Source: Gorsachius magnificus
Taxonomy: Eukaryota; Chordata; Aves; Pelecaniformes; Ardeidae
NCBI GenBank assembly: GCA_034008185.1
Contig: CM067095.1
Coordinates: 3,084,610-3,148,609 of the forward strand
Reading direction: 5' to 3'
Length of the DNA stretch: 64,000 nucleotides
Below the pieces are notes generated by a model, which searched no databases, was not told where the DNA came from, and saw nothing but the letters and a program-made list of their open reading frames with translations. The translations under genes were made by a program, and so were the position numbers. Shown here piece by piece: positions 49,401-60,400 of this stretch (within the stretch, counting starts at the first letter, position 1; each line of letters opens with the position of its first letter).

Positions 49401-52286
49401 GTCAGTGTGTGGTTTATGAACAAAACCTGTCCAAACTACATCAAACTGAATATTTGCTGCCTGATTTTGCTGAGTTGCCTGTCTCATTTGGCTAACACCT
49501 CCCGTTGCAGACCGTTGTCCTGTTTTCTTTCATAGCCCTCTGAACTCTATGGTAGCATTTGGACAGATTTTATGTAGAGTTTATTGAAAGATTTTTGCAC
49601 TGATTTAGTGCCTGGGCCGCTTGAGCCAAGTGAAACAGGAACTATATTCCTAAGGCATGAAAAGGCAAAAAGGAAATTTTCTTATTGAAATGTAATTTTT
49701 CCACATTACTTAATAGTCTAGAAAGTTAATACCTTTCTGGCAGCACTTCCCACTGGGAAAAAAAGCCACGGTTCCTACTCAGCCAAACAACAATGTAATA
49801 ATGTTTTAGGTTGCGTTAAATGTCTTAGAAACTGGCAGGTGTCACAGCCACCTTGCCTTCAGTGAAAAAGGCAATTGAGAGCCCTTATGAAACAAGGGAT
49901 TTACATCAGTAGGGGCTACTACACAAAAAACAGGCACATGGCAAGGCCTGAATAGATGGTGAATCATGTGGCCCAAGGGATTTTTCGGGGTGGGGGCGTG
50001 TGTGTAAAATATCAGGCCATGAGGACCAGATGGTGGAGCTCTGCATGTGCAAGAGAAACGGCGAGAAACACTACAGAAATGGGTACTGAGAAGCAGCTGA
50101 AAGTCAAGGAGACAGAGCTTTGATTTTGAAAAAAGCTATTTCCAGTATTGAGTGAGGGTTGAAAGAGGCTTGGGATTGTGAGCAAAACCACAATTGTGAA
50201 AAGAAAATTGTACAGTTGTTCTGTAAATAAATTGAATTACCTTAAGCATATACGTAGCTTTGTCATAGGCTTCTCCTCTTACGCCGATATTGTCTCCCAT
50301 AACCTCTTTGTGTGTGCAAGGTACAGTTCAGTTCTCCTACATTACAGTTTCCCCTTCCCTCTCTGCCCTCTCAGTTCACACTAAATTCTGTGGGGCAGAG
50401 ATTGTTCTTCAGTAAGGGTCTGTGCATGCGACAAACAATTGTTGCCCTCCTGTAACATCTGAAATGTGTTAGAAATTCACTCCACTTACATGGTAAGTTC
50501 CATTCTTTAGGGTCTGTCTTTCCTGTTGTAAACTCTTTATGGCCTTGTCTCTTGCTCTAGATGTACATGCTGTAGCGGGAATTCATCGCTGAAAACACAA
50601 ATAATTAATATCACTGGCATGTTCAAAAATAAATATTTAAGGCTCTGTCTCATTATGCACATTCTTAACTAAGTTTCTGAATATTTCCTTTGACATAAGT
50701 GGGGCTACTTGTTCTTATTGTTATTTTTAGGTTTAAGTCTTTGTAAAGTTGGGGTCTGTGTTATCAAGAAAGAAATTCTTAAGTGTATTTCAAAAATGTA
50801 GTTCTAAAGATGTTTAGGAAGAACATGTGCCCATTCTTGTCTAGTTTATATTACCATATAAACTTAATGAGTATACAGTAGATGGCATGTGCTGATACTC
50901 CTCTCTGCAGCTGTGGCTACAAGGAAGTACCAGTAGCCTGAGACCTTGCTGGGTAGCTAAAATAGTTGTATTTTCTATTAGAAATATTATTGCAAGCCAT
51001 GCTTACTAGCCTAAGGGCATGCACTATGACAGAGCTCAAGTGATCAGAAACTTAAAACTTTGACGCTGTTCAGAGTTCCTCCAAATGGAAGCACATAGCT
51101 AACCAGGGTATTTTGACAAATCTGATAACATATTTACTATTTAAAACAGTATTTTTGAGCAGGAAAAATTACAATTATGCTTCTTTTCACCCACTTGACT
51201 CTCTCTAGTCACAAAACTCCTGGGCTTTCAATACTATTAAATCTCAGTTTCCTTGTCTTTTCCAAGCCCATCACAAGGGACAGAGAGGGAGAGGCAGCAC
51301 AAGTACGGTGGTGGTGCTTCCTTAGGAGGTCAGGCTACGGATACGCCTTGAGGTTCTTCCATTGTACCAGAATTGTCCAGGAGGTTGCAAGCACTTTTCC
51401 CCAGACTTGGTATTTTGAGAAATGGAAGTATCAACTTATGTCACCACCCTGCATTGTAAAAAAGTCATAGCTTCAATATTAAGCCTACTCTGTGATTCTT
51501 TTTTGGGTGTCCTTATAACTAACCTGAATTACCCATCGATACCACCTAAAGTGTTAAAGCATCTTTTGAAAATCATACACTTCCATGTGTTAACCTTTCA
51601 CTCCTTCCTACTATTTTCCTTGGCAATCACGAAGCGACAAATTGGTAACAAGATTGGAACACAGCTATTTACCATACCCCATTAAAGTCTTGATTTTGGT
51701 ATGCTCACTGTAAATCTCTATACGCACATCGACTCTTGAGCTGCAGATGCGTAAGCTTTTGATGAAACAGGACTTGTGCCAAAATCAATATACAGGCCAA
51801 AACAGAAGTAGAAGGACACTTGCAATTAATAATGATTAGATTTGAATTTTACTAATAGAGGGTTGAATCTTCTTCCATTTAAATTCCATATTAGGTTTTA
51901 CTTTTTTTGAATCAGCAAAATACGCTTAGCTTTTGCATAGGACTTTATATGCCTAAAGCACTGCATACCCGTTAATTAAAAATAAGCTACTGAGACACTG
52001 AAATGCTGTATTTTGTCAATAACAAGTTGTCTCACTACAAATAGAACTTCCATTACTTAAAAACAGTCTTTGGAGTGTTTACAGTTGATTTTATAATGTA
52101 CTCATTTTATATTGTTTCATCTGGAATATAAAGGTGTACAAATCTAAAAAGTTTCCTTGCCTATAAAATATAAAAGGAGACAAAGATGTGAGAAATGTAA
52201 AGACTGTTTTGTGAGACTTGCAAAAAAAAAATCAACAACAAAGAAAAGGAAAAAACCAACAGCCTAACAATGACCCAGAAAATACT
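43451..52286. other. Intergenic spacer; no convincing gene
   Basis: About 8.8 kb between the LINE relic and the candidate minus-strand gene. Apart from a G-rich block at 46145-46197 and a short (GT)n at about 46560-46574, I see no identifiable repeat. A plus-strand frame at 48711-48901 has balanced codon use but no recognised family. Exons of a lncRNA from the upstream CpG island could lie here unseen. Confidence 0.5.
46145..46197 (+). repeat. G-rich, G-quadruplex-prone block
   Basis: It has runs of G6 (46145-46150), G9 (46173-46181) and G6 (about 46186-46191) with short spacers, followed by GTGTGTG. Loop spacing before the G9 run is long, so a stable quadruplex would have to use the G9 run twice. 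Confidence 0.5.
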
Positions 52287-52572
52287 TTTATTCCCCAAAA
52301 AACTTTTAGGGCAATAATTGACTTGAAAAAAACCTGAATTATAGTACTCCCTCACAGGAAGACTATGAAGTCTGTCTGCTGATCATAGCATACGTAGTGT
52401 GGTGCTGGTTTTGAGCCAAGTCCAAATAAATCTTTTCAGGGTAAACCAATTCTTTCCTGGGCTGTTCATTCCTGTGTGATACTGGAATGCCCTCAGCTGT
52501 TACAGTCAACAGGAGCTGCCGGCTTTTACTGTGGTTTGGATAAGATATACAAGATTGCCTTTCATAAAGCAT
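52287..52572 (-). CDS. Candidate terminal exon of an unidentified minus-strand gene
   Basis: An open frame on the minus strand reads MLYERQSCISYPNHSKSRQL, then LLTVTAEGIPVSHRNEQPRK, and ends YLDLAQNQHHTTYAMISRQT-Ser at the stop at 52363. AATAAA follows 71 bases below the stop (52292-52287), with a T/G-rich stretch after it (TGTTGGTTTTTT), as in a real 3' end. The frame also extends a few codons upstream of 52572. Two tyrosine motifs (IYLDL; TTYAMI, of TxYxxI type) could be signalling sites if this is a cytoplasmic tail. Alternatively the RQSC...KIYLDL text resembles, very loosely, a TNF-ligand fold. The upstream acceptor is poor (CATGTAG or TTAAAAAG). The frame could be chance. Confidence 0.2.
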
Positions 52573-53099
52573 CTTTTTAACAGCTTGTGTATTCTACATG
52601 CTGGCATCAACTTTTTCCTCAGTAAAATGGTTAGCTTCAAATAGGTGTGAATTTGGTTGCTCTTTATTATTATTATTATAATTAGAATTATATGACACTT
52701 TTTGGGGTATTTACACATTCCTCCTCCTCCCTATTGCCAAATTACCCTTTTCTATCTTTTTGTTTGCCCTCTGCACAAAGCTGGGTCTTCCTTGAGAGAG
52801 ATGTGGAGTGCAGTCGTGTTTGCATTTGGTCTGCAAGGCCATCTAGTGACGCAACTGTGCAGGAGAAAATGCAAACCCCTGTTTGAGTTGTGATTTTTTT
52901 TTTCTTAGTTGAATGATCTTGCTACACTCAAGCATGCCCTTGGGGGTTTGTTGCTATTCCCACAAGTGGCATTTAAAAAATTTTAGAGTCAGTTTTGATT
53001 TCTAAAGAACTAATGGGGTTTATTTGAGATGGAGCATACTATTAATCGCTGCTAGGAAAAAAACACAATTTTTTGTGCAGAAAGGTGGTAGATTGGCAC

Positions 53100-53225
53100 C
53101 TGAGCAGGTCGGTCATGAACACAGCATCAATCCTCTGAGTGACAGAGCCAAACATATCCATCTGTTGTGATCCGCTGCCTTCCACGGTACAAAACGCCAG
53201 GTAGGTGCTTGTGGCCACGCCATCT
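53100..53225 (-). CDS. Candidate internal exon (126 bp, phase 2-2)
   Basis: Between an acceptor TTTTAATTGCAG and a donor CAG|GTGCC the minus strand has a 126-bp segment. In one frame it is fully open with coding-like codon choice: DGVATSTYLAFCTVEGSGSQ, then QMDMFGSVTQRIDAVFMTDL-Leu. It enters and leaves in phase 2, so it would be a symmetric exon. In another frame (phase 0) it reads RWRGHKHLPGVLYRGRQRIT and stops after CHSED, so only one frame can be used. I recognise no family. A partner donor of matching phase exists at 53407 (AG|GTACCC). The donor at 53271 gives the other phase. Confidence 0.22.
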
Positions 53226-53271
53226 CTGCAATTAAAATGTAAAATTATGGTTTATTTTCATCGCAGCTCAC

Positions 53272-53587
53272 CTTGGATGGCTGGGACTGGGTGAATAAGC
53301 AATGAGCAGAGCTCTTGGTTCTCACTTGAGCAATAAATATGGTAGAAAACAAGCAGCAAATCACTGCTGCTCCCAGTGCCAGCAAGAAGACGTGTTTTGG
53401 GGGGTACCTCTGGGGGTCTCTGCTTCCTCCCTGACGTGGCTGGCACTGCAGCCGCTCCATGCTGTCCTCTTGGCCATCAGGACGGAGATCTGCTGCTGCA
53501 GACATTGAGGTTGAACTGGAAGATATCCCCTTAGCCACTGGTGACTTGGGGTAAACCAACATGGCATGTGAGATCCAAAGGGGCTCC
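53272..53587 (-). CDS. Candidate exon with a transmembrane segment
   Basis: An acceptor with a good pyrimidine tract (CATTTACTCCCCCAG) opens at 53587; an ATG follows at 53562. The frame reads MLVYPKSPVAKGISSSSTSM, then a polar stretch (ADLRPDGQEDSMERLQ) and RYPPK, then a 23-residue hydrophobic helix HVFLLALGAAVICCLFSTIFIAQ given here in two parts: HVFLLALGAAV and ICCLFSTIFIAQ. VRTKSSAHCLFTQSQPSK follows, up to a consensus donor AAG|GTGAGC. If unspliced, the frame stops within 30 bases at a TAA overlapping an AATAAA (53256-53251). The layout fits a small single-pass membrane protein or the anchor exon of a longer one. It sits head-to-head with RHOF, next to its CpG island. No family is recognised and chance remains possible. 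Confidence 0.25.
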
Positions 53588-53719
53588 CTGGGGGAGTAAA
53601 TGAGGAGCAGGGTGGAAGATGCTGGCACCACAGTTGCTGCATGGGGATGAGGGCCCAAGCGTGGGTAAGATGGCGGGTGGATGGGGAGCACAAAGGGGAC
53701 AGGCCCCAATGGCCCCAGG

Positions 53720-54330
53720 TGGATGGAGGCCTTGGAGGCTCAGTGGGAGGGCAGGGGAGCGCCGGCCCTGTGGGTTTTGGCGGGAAGAGGCCTGACGGGG
53801 TGCTGAGGGGCCTCCTGCGGCACCCACCGGGGCTGCACCCACCTCAGTGCGGGGGCCCCACGGGTGACCCCGGGCAGCCGCAGGCCTGTGAGGAGCCGAT
53901 GCCGTGGGCACCCCAGACCCGCGAGGGGGCTCAGGGCTTCGGGGAGAGGCACCCCCGCCGACCCGGGGTTACCCTCGGTGAGGCGGCGGCGCGGCCCCGG
54001 GCGGGGCCCTGAAGCACCGGCGCCCGCGGCGCGGCCAATCCCCGGCGGGGCGCGGGCGGCGCCTGCCCGCCCCGGGGCGCCCGGGCGGCGGTGGCGGCTG
54101 GGCGGGGGGGGGGGGCCCCCCGGAGGTGAAGGTGGTGATCGTGGGGGACGGCGGCTGCGGGAAGACGTCGCTGCTGATGGTGTACGCCAAGGGCTCGTTC
54201 CCCGAGGTGAGCGGGCTCTCCCGCCGCCGGGCCCGGCCGGGCCGGGGCGTGAAGGGGCTGGGGAGCGCCCGGGAGAGCGGCCGGTGCTGGCTGCGAGCTG
54301 CCTGTCCCTAGCTCGACCTGCCTCTCCTCC
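53720..54330 (+). promoter_or_regulatory. RHOF: RHOF CpG-island promoter
   Basis: The block is G+C- and CpG-rich and covers RHOF exon 1 and the 600 bp around it. A CCAAT box (CGGCCAATCC) is at 54035-54039, only about 85 bp before the first recognisable RHOF codon. There are GGGGCGGGC-type Sp1 sites and no TATA box. CCAAT boxes usually lie 60-100 bp upstream of the transcription start, so either the 5' untranslated region is extremely short or sequence is missing. A bidirectional role for the candidate minus-strand gene at 53.6 kb and below is possible. Confidence 0.7.
54123..54206 (+). CDS. RHOF: RHOF exon 1 (start codon not visible)
   Basis: The exon encodes EVKVVIVGDGGCGKTSLLMV, then YAKGSFPE, ending at donor GTGAGC. 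GDGGCGKTS is the P-loop (G1) of a Rho GTPase; GSFPE followed by HYAPSVFEKY is typical of RHOF (Rif). RHOF cycles between GDP and GTP at the plasma membrane and drives filopodia through formins. In the known protein about 20 residues precede this point. Upstream here the frame is open but Gly/Pro-rich and has no ATG, and no ATG occurs in any plus-strand frame from 53902 to 54126. An in-frame CTG at 54063 is a poor alternative. A run of 13 G at 54103-54115 may hide a sequence error. Confidence 0.85.
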
Positions 54331-54338
54331 CTTTGCAG

Positions 54339-54426
54339 CACTACGCCCCGTCCGTCTTCGAGAAATACACGACCAGCGTCACGGTGGGCAAAAAGGAGGT
54401 CACCCTGAATTTGTACGATACCGCAG
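54339..54426 (+). CDS. RHOF: RHOF exon 2: switch I and DTAG start
   Basis: An 88-bp exon from acceptor CCTTTGCAG to donor GTAAGG. It encodes HYAPSVFEKYTTSVTVGKKE, then VTLNLYDTA plus one base of the next glycine. YAPSVFEKYTTSV is switch I, the effector loop with the threonine that coordinates magnesium; DTAG is the start of G3. The intron before it is only 132 bp. Compared with mammalian RHOF the changes are mild (T for A after KYT, K for S in VGKKE). Confidence 0.95.
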
Positions 54427-57400
54427 GTAAGGGGTTTGGGGTTGGGTTTGGGTTTTTTCCACACATACTTTATGTTTTCCCCATCCCCAAACTGCGAGAG
54501 GCGGTTTCTGTGTGGCTGCCAGGATGGGAGCGCGCTGGGGCACCGGCCTGGGACTGAGCCCCAAGCCAGCCCCCCGGGTTTTCGTAATTCCAGACAAATA
54601 AACAGAAACAGCTTTTATCGCTGTAAAATGCGGCTCCTGTCAATGCGCTGGTATTTCTGTTCCAGCAGCTTTTGCTGTGTCAGCTTAAACCACTTAAAGA
54701 CTGTAAAGCTGGACATATTTTCAAATTGCTTTTCAACTAGCATACTTTTAGCCTAGTATCATAGTTAAGACTGCTAGAGATTAAAGTACAAACTGAAAAA
54801 CAACCATTACCTGTTGCATGCATAAATGTGCCTTCCAGAAAAAAAAAAGGGTCTCTTGTCTAATGGCAGCTCTAGTCATGGACTTGTTCATTATCTTAAC
54901 AACCCAGTTTATTCAGAAAATCACATCAAATAGCAAACATATCTGAAGGTATTAAAACCCAGTTCCCAGATGCAAAGCATAATACAGTCAACCGGGAAAA
55001 TATTTTAATCTCCTGCCATGTGTGATTGAGTAGTGAAGGAGAAAAAGGCTGGTTTGTGTTCAAAATAAAAAAGCCGTAGGAGTAAAAGTTACTTGAAAAT
55101 GCTAGTAGTTTGGTTCGGGTTCATTTCAGGACCTTGTGAAACGGTTTGTGTTCATTCAGAGTTCCTAGGCTCTGTTATCCAGCTGCCTTCCTAAACGAAC
55201 CCTAAAACTGACATGTGTTCAGCGTAAATCATCTGTTTCAGTTCAAGCCTGTGGAGTTGTTCCAAACTAACACCAAGACAGATAAGAACCGAATGCAGTC
55301 TATAGTAGTTTTTTAATAGTAATAAACCACACTTCTTGCATTAGCGTACATGATATCCAAATAGATAACTTTAAAGGTTTTTAATCTAAAAGTGAATTTT
55401 ATTGCTAATCTTTACTGCAGCATAGCACGATCCTGAGCACCCAATTTGCCAATGTATCTTCTTGTGTCAATGTCCCTGTTCTCGAGTCCAGGGATTTGAA
55501 TGATGTGGCTTCTGCTGAATAGCAAGGCTTTTGTGTTTAAGTCTTTAAGGAAAAGAGAAGGGCTGAAATCTAGTGTGAGCAACCAAAGAGGGCTTTCCTT
55601 AATACAGTATGTTGGCACGAAGAACTTGCCGCAGTGAACTTGTCAAGTTTTTGTGTTTGTTTGCTGTCAGTGTGGCATTTTTGCCTGTCACACAGTTCTT
55701 GGCCAGCTCTCATTTAAAATCACCATGCTGTAGCTTCCAACATTTGCCTTTGGAGTCTTTTCCAGGCTCTAAGGAACATGGGCTGGATCCAGAAACGTTG
55801 GTAGGTAGGGCCAGTTCAGTATTGCAGCACGAAACTCTCGCAAGCCTGACATAAGTGCCTGGCTCCTTGCGTCATGCAGGGAGTTCAGCTCTGTGCAAGG
55901 CCTACAGCCACCAGCAGCCTGGCAGACACTCACTGAACCCCGTACTGGTGCCTTGTCTTCCCCTGTTTCGTTGTTCAGGCATGTGACTTTAGCAGAAAGT
56001 GTCTATCCTGCAATATTTAGTTCACAGCCACAAATACTGTCTTGGACCAAAGCACTGCCCCTTTTGTGTCTCATAAGACACTTTGGGAAGTGGAGATGTG
56101 TAGTTGGCAGAGCTCTGTGCCATGAAAGGGCAATTGCTTTCCATCTCTCATCTGGAAACCTTGAAAGCCAACATGTATCACCTCCCAAAAACGGCCATCA
56201 GGCAACAAGTTGGCAGAGGCTGCTGACACTTGTCTCCTCCCTTCCTGCTATATTTTTGCTTTGCACAAACCACGTCAAGGTTATCAGGTGCAAAGAAAGG
56301 GGGGACATTGCCACCTCGGTGAAGGCATTTGCTTGGGAAGGGGAAAGACTTGAGTTTTGGTTCTGTTTCAAAGCTGCTTACGTAGTTTTATGCTACAGAT
56401 CTGTGTCATACTCTGTAATTCAAGCAGCTTTTCATCCTTTCTGGAGATGGAAGCTATGCTAGAGGAAGAACTCACTTGAGCACACATTTTAATCCCATCC
56501 TGTTTTTAATGATACAAAACTGATGTTGAGTTCCTTAAGGGTTAGACTAGGACCAAGAGTTGTGTCCTGTCCTCCAAGTTCAAATAGTGCAGTAAGGAAA
56601 GAGCAAGGGGAGCGTCCAGCTCAGGAGACAAGAGAGCTCCCGTCTCTCTGCCATGTGGATGCAGCATGGGAGATGCAGTTTTGGAATTGGTGTTGCCCTA
56701 TGCTCACTTGCAGCAGCAGGGCATTAAATTCCTCTCCCAGCTGGGTGGTGATGCTCTGGGGTGGGTGTACAGCAGCAATTGCAGCTTAAAGAGTCGTCTA
56801 AACATACAACTTTTCACTGGAATTAATGGTGGTTTAACAGTGCGGCTTATTGGCCATATTTTATGAATCTTGTAACTGACTTACTGAACTGCTTGAGTTG
56901 GTCTTGCTCTTTAAGATCCTAAGACAGCTTTATGCTTGCGTTTTCCTTCTCAGTCTGAAAGGTTCCCTCATAGTTCAGATTATCATAAAATCATTTAAAT
57001 GGGATCAAAAGGGTGTAAAACCATTTCTGAGGTGAAGGGCTTCAGCTAAGTGCCCTGTAACAGCATAGGGGAAGGAGAAGGCAAAGCTGTTCTTCTAAAA
57101 AGTGTCACTGGATCTTCAGTGATGCGCCCACTGCAGAAAGGACTTGGATATTTTTAGGATCTTGCTAAGAGCAACACTAAATAGAGCTGCATCTACTGCA
57201 GCGTCATGGGAAGGTAAAGGACAGGTTTGACTCCGTGGGCTGTTTAAAGTCAGAAGGATTCTTTGTATTGTCAAGTCCTGTGCAGCTTGAGACTTTGAGC
57301 TTGTCCTACTTACTGAAGGAGAAGGACACAAACAAAGCACCTATGAATCAAACATTTCAAGCTACAAAAAATACTTTTTTTTTCTTGACAAGAATTTTGG

Positions 57401-60400
57401 TAACAAATCAAGTTAGTCTAAAATACGCTAGAATAAGAATTTTTTGTGAGACTTTTGTACCATGCTACTCTATCTTCCTCATCAGAGACACCTCTTGCTG
57501 TCGCAGGAAGTTGGTGGTATACATACGCAATGCGTAGAGACTTTGTAATATCACTTGTCTTGTCTGCAAACGGGCTTTGCAGCTGCTTATTGAATTAAAA
57601 GTTTCCCTTTCTTGCTGTGCTCGATAGAGGCAAAGGCACTGAGAGGTAAATTAACTCTAATTTTTTACATACTAAGGCTGCAGCGTTGATGCTTTAGCTG
57701 CAGTTCAGCCACAAGGTTCAATTTCTGATGCTGCTCAGTGCGGGACTTTCTCAGAGCAAAGAGCCGAGCTCTGCTGGGCTGGGGAAGGCTGGGGAGGAAG
57801 TAATGCCTCATCATTGTGGGTGCTCGCTGTGACTGGCAGGAAGCACACGCGAAGCCTCCAGCGGGGTTTTTCAGGTCTGTAATGACAGATGCATGGCCGT
57901 TTGAGGCCTTGAGAGAAATTTTTAAAGCTGGTATATAAAGCAAGAATAATTTTTCATAACTTTGAAAGGGAGGGCATGCCTGAGGAAGACAAAACCACCC
58001 CAACTTTTTAATTGAAGTGTGCCCCCCCACCCAGTGTGCTCTTCTACTGGTTTTATTCCTGCCAAGAATGTCTGTTTCCTGATTTTTTTGAAAGTGAGTA
58101 GTGAAAAAACAGAGCTGGCAAGCTAATAAGCACGGCATTCCCATGGAGCCTGCAGGACAACAAATCAAAGAGCATTTCTGCATGCCTGCGAGGGCTCACC
58201 ATCACACGTTTCCATGTCGATCCTAAACCATGAGTGTGGAGTGTTACAGACCAACACACGGCCACGCGTAGGAAGCGGTCGGCTGGTCTGGACTGGATGG
58301 CAGGATATTACGTTCTTCCTTGCCCACTGGCAGTTGGTGGTGATGGATGGTGCTGCCATACATCAGGACAGCATGTACTGGTAGACTCCTAGGCTGGCAA
58401 GTCTTTGGCTCTATCATTTACCCTCTCCTGTCGATGGCAACGGGTGCTGAGCTTCTTTACAGACTGAGCAATGCACAGGCTGCCACTTCTTTGGTGGTGA
58501 ATGGGTGAGGAAGAGCAAACAGAGGTGAACGCGCAGAGAGCTGTGGTTTCACTTCTTCCTCTCTTCACCCTCAATCATCACCTGAGGTCCCACCCCACTG
58601 TGGGACCTGACTGCAGCGATGTGGCTTATGCAGCATGTCACAGAGGAGTGTGATCTTTGCAAAGAATTAGCAAATTTTAGGTGAATTCAGCTGGACAGAG
58701 TTTTTTCTTAAAAAAAAACCAAAACAGGGTCTCTGATGCTACAATGAATTGAGGAAGGCAGAGAGTCACAGGGTTGCTTGCACACAGGTATATATTTGAC
58801 TGACTCTTCCACAGCATGGTTTTTGTTGACTGTGGAAAGAAAACAGCTACCCGTGCTTGAGGAAGCATGCTCAGTGGCTTTGCACACACACTCAATTACT
58901 GCTTAGGTTTAGCCCTATTCTTTCATTTTAAAACTCTTCTACTAGAAGACCTCAATCTGTGCCAAATTAGCTCTGACCTGAGCAGCTTTACAGAGAAAAA
59001 GTCTCCCAGGCCCTTTCTTGCATTGCATCAGCAGCACTTAAGGATGGGGGTGAAAGGGATTGTTTTCAGTAAAAGGGATGTCGATGTTTAGACACAGCTT
59101 GATCTGGGTCCTGTTACATCCTCAGCAACTGAAGAACTGCATCTGCGCTCTTAAAGAATAGCTTCCTCTCCTTCCAAGCGAGCGCTGCAATCATCCGGCT
59201 ATAATACAAGTTAGGCAATTACCATCTAACCTTCCCCCTGTGGTCTCTGAGCTATACCTTGTTCTGTGCTCTCTATTTGAAATGCCAAATATCCATGGAG
59301 CTGCATCTTATTCAGCAGCATTTTCTCATGCACTTACTTTCTCAGTTGGCTTAAAAAACTCACCACTGCACAGCTGGTTTTGAAGATGAAGGTACAGTTC
59401 ACTGGGGCTTATCTATAGTTTTTGACTTGCAATACAGCATATTTCTGCCGCATCACTGAAGACACCTCTTCTGTTATCCAAGTCCAGGAGAGTATGGTTT
59501 TAGCTGAATGTTCTGATTCCAAACAAAAGGACGTGGTTCTTCCAACGGGATGGCCCTGTCTGCCTCACAAATTCCCAGCAATAACTTGGAGGACCTTTTG
59601 ATTTTACAAGCTGCATTGGTAGAAGCTCAGAGGCATGAAACTGAACAGAGAAAATCGTACAAAGCGCATAACACTAGAGGAAGTTAGGAGGAAAAAAAAA
59701 TATTTGGCACCTGACGTGCTTAATGCATTTAGAGGATTATCTCAGCAACAAAATGGTAAATCGGCTGCAAACAAGTAGGGAGATTTGGGAGAATAAGAAG
59801 GGCTAAGCAGTACAGTCTTGGAATGTTTATACAACATGCATAATTTTGTCAATTGTCTGCTATTTCTGTATTAAACATCGAGGGATCGATCTTTCTCTGT
59901 TCTGCACCTTGCCCATGGAGCATGCTGCTCTTGCGGGAGCTCAAATACAGAGTGGTCCAAACCTAAGGTTCCCATTTCACAAACGTATCAGGCAAACTGA
60001 GTAATGGCTTATCCAGTAGGCATTGCCTTGTAATAACCCGTATCTCAACTCATCATTTAAATTAAGGAGGGGGGCAAAGTATTGTAGAATTATTGGCCTT
60101 GTGGTATCTGCAGTTCTTCAGATTGCAGCTGGAGACAAGCATGTTGGCAAGAGTGATGAGTGCATGACTTGGGACTGAGCCAGGGCACGAATAATTGGTA
60201 TAAAGTTGGGGCATGCTGAAATTTTCAGCATCCCTTTATTTGAAATATCAATACAAGGATTTGAGATGTGGAACTTCCCTGCAGGGCAGTTTCTGGGCTG
60301 GATGTACGTTGTGGTGATCGTGGGAAGGAATGGCATTCCCAGTTCTCATTTTGGAAATTCAGTGCACCACAGAGACATATCTGGTTCCAGGGGCAGCATT

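Noticed and set aside
55893..56462. 189-codon plus-strand frame in RHOF intron 2
   Set aside because: Mixed composition without domain, signal peptide or splice context; it lies within an intron and its length is within chance for 64 kb in six frames.
57665..58183. 172-codon minus-strand frame in RHOF intron 2
   Set aside because: No family resemblance, and no promoter or polyadenylation signal suited to it.
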